Assembly: GCA_020073105.1 (NCBI GenBank)
Contig: JAIQFW010000033.1
Coordinates: 1 to 64,000 of the forward strand
Source of the DNA: Terriglobia bacterium
GTDB lineage: Bacteria > Acidobacteriota > Terriglobia > Terriglobales > Acidobacteriaceae
Length of the DNA stretch: 64,000 nucleotides
Direction of reading: 5' to 3'
The position numbers and the translations under genes were made by a program. This document shows positions 61,551 to 64,000 of this stretch, one piece after another. Position 1 is the first letter of the stretch; every line of letters begins with the position of its first letter. The notes under the pieces are model-generated. The model was not told where the DNA came from and searched no databases. It worked only from the letters and a program-made list of their open reading frames with translations.

Positions 61551-63253
61551 TGAGAAGAAGCGAATGGTGCACATGGGTATGCGGAATGTTCCTGTTCTGC
61601 GCCGTTACCGCGATTGCCTCGCCTGCACAGACCTTCACAACTTTGGTAAGGTTCGACGGTCAGTACACCGGGAATCCGCAATACGGGTCTCTCGTCCAGG
61701 GGACAGACGGAAACCTGTATGGGACGACTTCGGATTACTTCACCCAGCGTGGGTTCGGTACGGTGTTCAAAATGACGCCCGATGGCACGCATACAACATT
61801 ACATAGCTTTTGTGCCCAACCTGATTGCCCTGATGGTGGATACCCATATAGCGGACTGGTTGATGGTGCAGATGGAAGTTTCTATGGAACGACTTTCCAA
61901 GGTGGAGCTAACGGTAATGGCACAGTCTTTGCAATCACGCCAAAGGGCACACTGACTACGGTCTATTCCTTCTGCTCGCAACCAGATTGTTCCGACGGAG
62001 GAGGCCCGTACGCAGGACTGCTTCGAGGTACAGATGGAAATTTTTATGGAATGACTGCACTTGAAGGCCGGGGTATCAATTTCTGTGCCGACTCAGATTG
62101 CGGCACGATCTTTAAGATCACTCCCGGCGGCACGCTTACTACACTCTATCGATTTTGCAATCAAACCGGCTGTCCGGATGGAGCCGTACCGTACGGTTCG
62201 CTGATTCAGGGTAAAGATGGAAATCTCTACGGCACAACCTACTGGGGCGGCACAGGAACTTGCACGCAGTTTCCTCACTATGGTTGCGGCACCATCTTCA
62301 GGATTACCCCGCAAGGACATCTGGCCACAATGCACAGCTTCAATTCTCAGGATGGAGCCCATCCAATCGGTGCGCTCTTTCAAGGAAGGGATGGAAGCCT
62401 GTACGGTACAACATCCTACGGTGGCCTCTATACGTATGGCGGAACGATCTTCAGAATAACCCCAGCGGGCGATCTGTCGACGCTGTACAACTTTTGCAGC
62501 GACTTCCCGACCTGTGCTACGGGCACCAATCCGGCTGGAGGACTAGTCCAAGCTACCGATGGAAAGTTCTATGGCACAACAAAAAGTACGATCTTCAAGA
62601 TTTCTCCGGCAGGTGTCCTGAGAAAATTGCACACATTCACATTCGAAAACGGCTGGGTGGCTGAAGCGGCACTGCTTCAGGATACGAATGGCGCGTTTTA
62701 CGGAACAGCGCGTGACGGCGGAAAACCTGGTTGCGACAATGGGTGTGGAACAGTGTTTGGGTTGGACATGGGCCTCGGCCCTTTCGTCGCTTTCGTCCGC
62801 GACTCGGGCAAAGTCGGAGGGACAGGCGGCATCCTCGGGCAAGGATTCACCGGAACTAGCGGCGTCTCTCTCGATGGTACTCCGGTAAACTTCACGGTTG
62901 TCTCCGACACCTTCCTGAAAGCCACCGTGCCGGACGGGGCGACCACCGGCTTCGTCACTGTGACCACACCCTCCGGCACACTGACAAGCAACAAGCCATT
63001 CCGCGTTAGGCCTCAGCTTCTGACCTTCGACCCGCCCAGCGGCCCGGTCGGGACGCAAGTCACTATCACGGGCGTCAGTCTCACGCAGACTCAGGGCGTC
63101 GGTTTTGGTAACCGCGTTCCCGCGCAGTTCACCGTGAACTCCGATACGAAAGTGACGGCCACCGTTCCTGCAGGCGCGAAGACGGGCAAGGTCGGCATCG
63201 AGACGAAAGGCGGCACTGCGATTAGCTCCGGGACCTTCACGGTGACACCGTAA
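61550..63253 (+). CDS. GloVer-repeat secreted protein with C-terminal IPT/TIG domains
   Basis: A 567-residue exported protein. The signal peptide is MRRSEWCTWVCGMFLFCAVTAIA. About eight repeats of the GloVer type follow, with units such as GTVFKMTPDGTHTTLHSF and LVDGADGSFYGTTFQGG, giving a probable beta-propeller; several repeats carry paired Cys. From about residue 420, two IPT/TIG-like beta domains follow (TGTSGVSLDGTPVNFTVVS and VGTQVTITGVSLTQTQGVG). The role is unknown, presumably cell-surface or secreted binding. The ATG at 61550 has GGAGGA 6-10 bases upstream. It shares promoter and leader with the gene at 63639. Confidence 0.88.
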   Translation: MRRSEWCTWVCGMFLFCAVTAIASPAQTFTTLVRFDGQYTGNPQYGSLVQGTDGNLYGTTSDYFTQRGFGTVFKMTPDGTHTTLHSFCAQPDCPDGGYPYSGLVDGADGSFYGTTFQGGANGNGTVFAITPKGTLTTVYSFCSQPDCSDGGGPYAGLLRGTDGNFYGMTALEGRGINFCADSDCGTIFKITPGGTLTTLYRFCNQTGCPDGAVPYGSLIQGKDGNLYGTTYWGGTGTCTQFPHYGCGTIFRITPQGHLATMHSFNSQDGAHPIGALFQGRDGSLYGTTSYGGLYTYGGTIFRITPAGDLSTLYNFCSDFPTCATGTNPAGGLVQATDGKFYGTTKSTIFKISPAGVLRKLHTFTFENGWVAEAALLQDTNGAFYGTARDGGKPGCDNGCGTVFGLDMGLGPFVAFVRDSGKVGGTGGILGQGFTGTSGVSLDGTPVNFTVVSDTFLKATVPDGATTGFVTVTTPSGTLTSNKPFRVRPQLLTFDPPSGPVGTQVTITGVSLTQTQGVGFGNRVPAQFTVNSDTKVTATVPAGAKTGKVGIETKGGTAISSGTFTVTP

Positions 63254-63354
63254 CCTTGCCGCAGATCTTCGCAGATCAACGCTGATAGATCTCAAAGGGG
63301 GTGATCCGCGTGAATCTGCGAAAATCCGCGGCGGGGTTTTGTTTTGGGGGAAGG

Positions 63355-63396
63355 TGGAGGCGCGGGTCGGAATCGAACCAAAAGCCGTGTTGCAAA
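63355..63396 (-). repeat. tRNA-Cys-like 3' fragment
   Basis: The minus strand reads from an anticodon-loop-like TTTGCAA through T-loop TTCGATT, T-stem CCGAC, acceptor CCGCGCC, discriminator T and CCA, as in tRNA-Cys. The 5' half is missing, and the T-stem 5' strand (TTTGG) no longer pairs well, so it is not a functional tRNA. Confidence 0.6.
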
Positions 63397-63487
63397 CAAA
63401 GCAAGTTGTTGATTCTAAGAATTCACAGATTAAAGGAATTAAGCAGAATTAGGGGTGGCTGGCACAAATTAGCGCAGTTTCTCGCGG

Positions 63488-63521
63488 GTCTCTTGACCTC
63501 TCTCTGGTTCGAGAAGATAAT
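63488..63521 (+). promoter_or_regulatory. Sigma70-like promoter of second GloVer gene
   Basis: TTGACC at 63493-63498 and GATAAT at 63516-63521 with a 17-base spacer; the 12-base GTCTCTTGACCT context is the same as before the first GloVer gene, at nearly the same distance (61 vs 62 bases) from the 88-bp leader. Confidence 0.7.
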
Positions 63522-63549
63522 CACCCTGCTCGGCCCCGCCACACGTTTT

Positions 63550-63637
63550 GCTCCCCTTGCGGTTTGCAGCCGAGCGACCCCGTCTCTGGTTAGTGCAATA
63601 GTCCCTTGGGTGATTTCGCCGCCATGGAGGATTCTCA
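63550..63637 (+). repeat. 88-bp leader repeat, copy 2 (candidate RNA element)
   Basis: Exact copy of 61463-61550, immediately before the start of the second GloVer gene. The sequences on both sides differ between the copies apart from the promoter -35 context. Confidence 0.85.
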
Positions 63638-63638
63638 C

Positions 63639-64000
63639 ATGACAAGACTGTGGTTGTTGCTTCTGTTCTGTGCAGCAACGGCAGTTGGCTTGCCTGCACA
63701 GGTCTTCAAGATTGTGGCAAATCTAGATGGGTATAACGGGAATACTGGTGCGTCCCTGGTGCAGGGGCCGGACGGCAGTCTCTATGGTACGTCGCCCCGT
63801 GGCGGCAACAAGGAGGCTGGCTCAGTCTTCAAAGTCACACTCGACGGGACAGTGACGCTGCTATACAGCTTCTGCAGCGAACCAGGCTGCTCCGATGGCG
63901 GCGGTCCTGGCGAACCGCTACTTCTGGCAACCGATGGGAATTTCTACGGGACAACCAACGGCAGCGGCACGCTTTTCAAGATCACCCCGAAAGGCAAGCT
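63639..64000 (+). CDS. Second GloVer-repeat secreted protein (cut by window edge)
   Basis: The first 120 codons of a gene running off the right edge. Signal peptide MTRLWLLLLFCAATAVGLPA is followed by GloVer repeat units (SLVQGPDGSLYGTSPRGG, GSVFKVTLDGTVTLLYSF, TDGNFYGTTNGSG). The visible part is clearly related to the protein at 61550 but not identical, so these are divergent tandem paralogues with a preserved leader. The GGAGG ribosome site lies 8-12 bases before the ATG. Confidence 0.88.
   Translation, partial: MTRLWLLLLFCAATAVGLPAQVFKIVANLDGYNGNTGASLVQGPDGSLYGTSPRGGNKEAGSVFKVTLDGTVTLLYSFCSEPGCSDGGGPGEPLLLATDGNFYGTTNGSGTLFKITPKGK

Larger units (their letters stand above)
63254..63638. other. 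Intergenic region between the two GloVer genes
   Basis: A 385-base region holding, in order, a copy of the AATCCGCG-type dispersed repeat (63255-63335), a tRNA-Cys-like 3' fragment (63355-63396), an AT-rich spacer, the second GloVer promoter (63488-63521) and the second 88-bp leader (63550-63637). Confidence 0.6.

Noticed and set aside
61414-61638. Minus-strand frames over both 88-bp leaders giving the same peptide
   Set aside because: The shared peptide only reflects the identical leader DNA; the frames continue into unrelated sequence and lack ribosome sites, so a non-coding leader is the simpler explanation.

Overview
The window looks like a chromosomal segment of an acidobacterium (Acidobacteriota, probably a Terriglobia-type soil lineage). 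This is inferred from GC-rich coding, secreted proteins with choice-of-anchor-D (ASH) and NHL repeats, two GloVer-repeat (TIGR03803-like) proteins, and the general gene content. No rRNA gene is present to confirm it. One complete tRNA (Lys, TTT) is visible. No CRISPR array or transposase was recognised.

Region 1 (about 1-5.6 kb, minus strand) is a surface-glycan operon: NodU/TobZ carbamoyltransferase, RfbC-type epimerase, NAD-dependent sugar epimerase, WecG/TagA-type glycosyltransferase and a 58-residue DUF5989/SxtK-like membrane protein, closed by a good intrinsic terminator. Region 2 (6-12 kb) holds a Nudix hydrolase, a Cys-rich secreted protein, a secreted phosphoesterase and an NHL-repeat protein.

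Region 3 (12.1-42.8 kb, all minus strand, about 22 genes) is the centre of the window: a Wzx/Wzy-type exopolysaccharide locus headed by a NusG/RfaH-like antiterminator and interleaved with nonribosomal-peptide and decorating genes. The polymer core comprises a Wza-type export protein, a Wzz-type chain-length protein, a CpsD-like ATPase, a priming polyprenyl glycosylphosphotransferase, a flippase, an O-antigen ligase/polymerase, a GT4 and a deacetylase. Embedded in it are a C-A-PCP-TE NRPS, an A-PCP-TE NRPS carrying only a stump of a C domain, an A-PCP module broken by an internal deletion, a stand-alone A domain with its own ACP and a formyltransferase, a P450, two sulfotransferases, a GNAT protein, an SGNH hydrolase and a second carbamoyltransferase. 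The likely product is an envelope or exported glycan decorated with activated amino/acyl, formyl, carbamoyl, sulfate and acetyl groups, or a glycan plus a small peptide. Several parts look damaged (in-frame stop in the Wzz-like gene, degenerate P-loop in the CpsD-like protein, deletion in one A domain), so the locus may be decaying or under re-arrangement.

Region 4 (43.4-51.1 kb, minus) is a sulfur module: Rrf2 regulator, sulfonate-type ABC importer, orphan ModA, porin, and a SorA/SorB-like sulfite dehydrogenase with its cytochrome c. Region 5 (51.3-59.8 kb) carries a PP2C phosphatase, a drug/lipid-type ABC exporter with a DesK/DesR-type two-component system, a TPR protein, a phosphofructokinase with PPi-type residues, a YkgJ-type Cys-cluster protein and a PilZ protein.

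Region 6 (59.8-64 kb) has tRNA-Lys preceded by two tandem copies of its own 3' end, a tRNA-Cys-like 3' fragment, and two GloVer genes that share a promoter motif and an identical 88-bp leader, a candidate regulatory RNA element.
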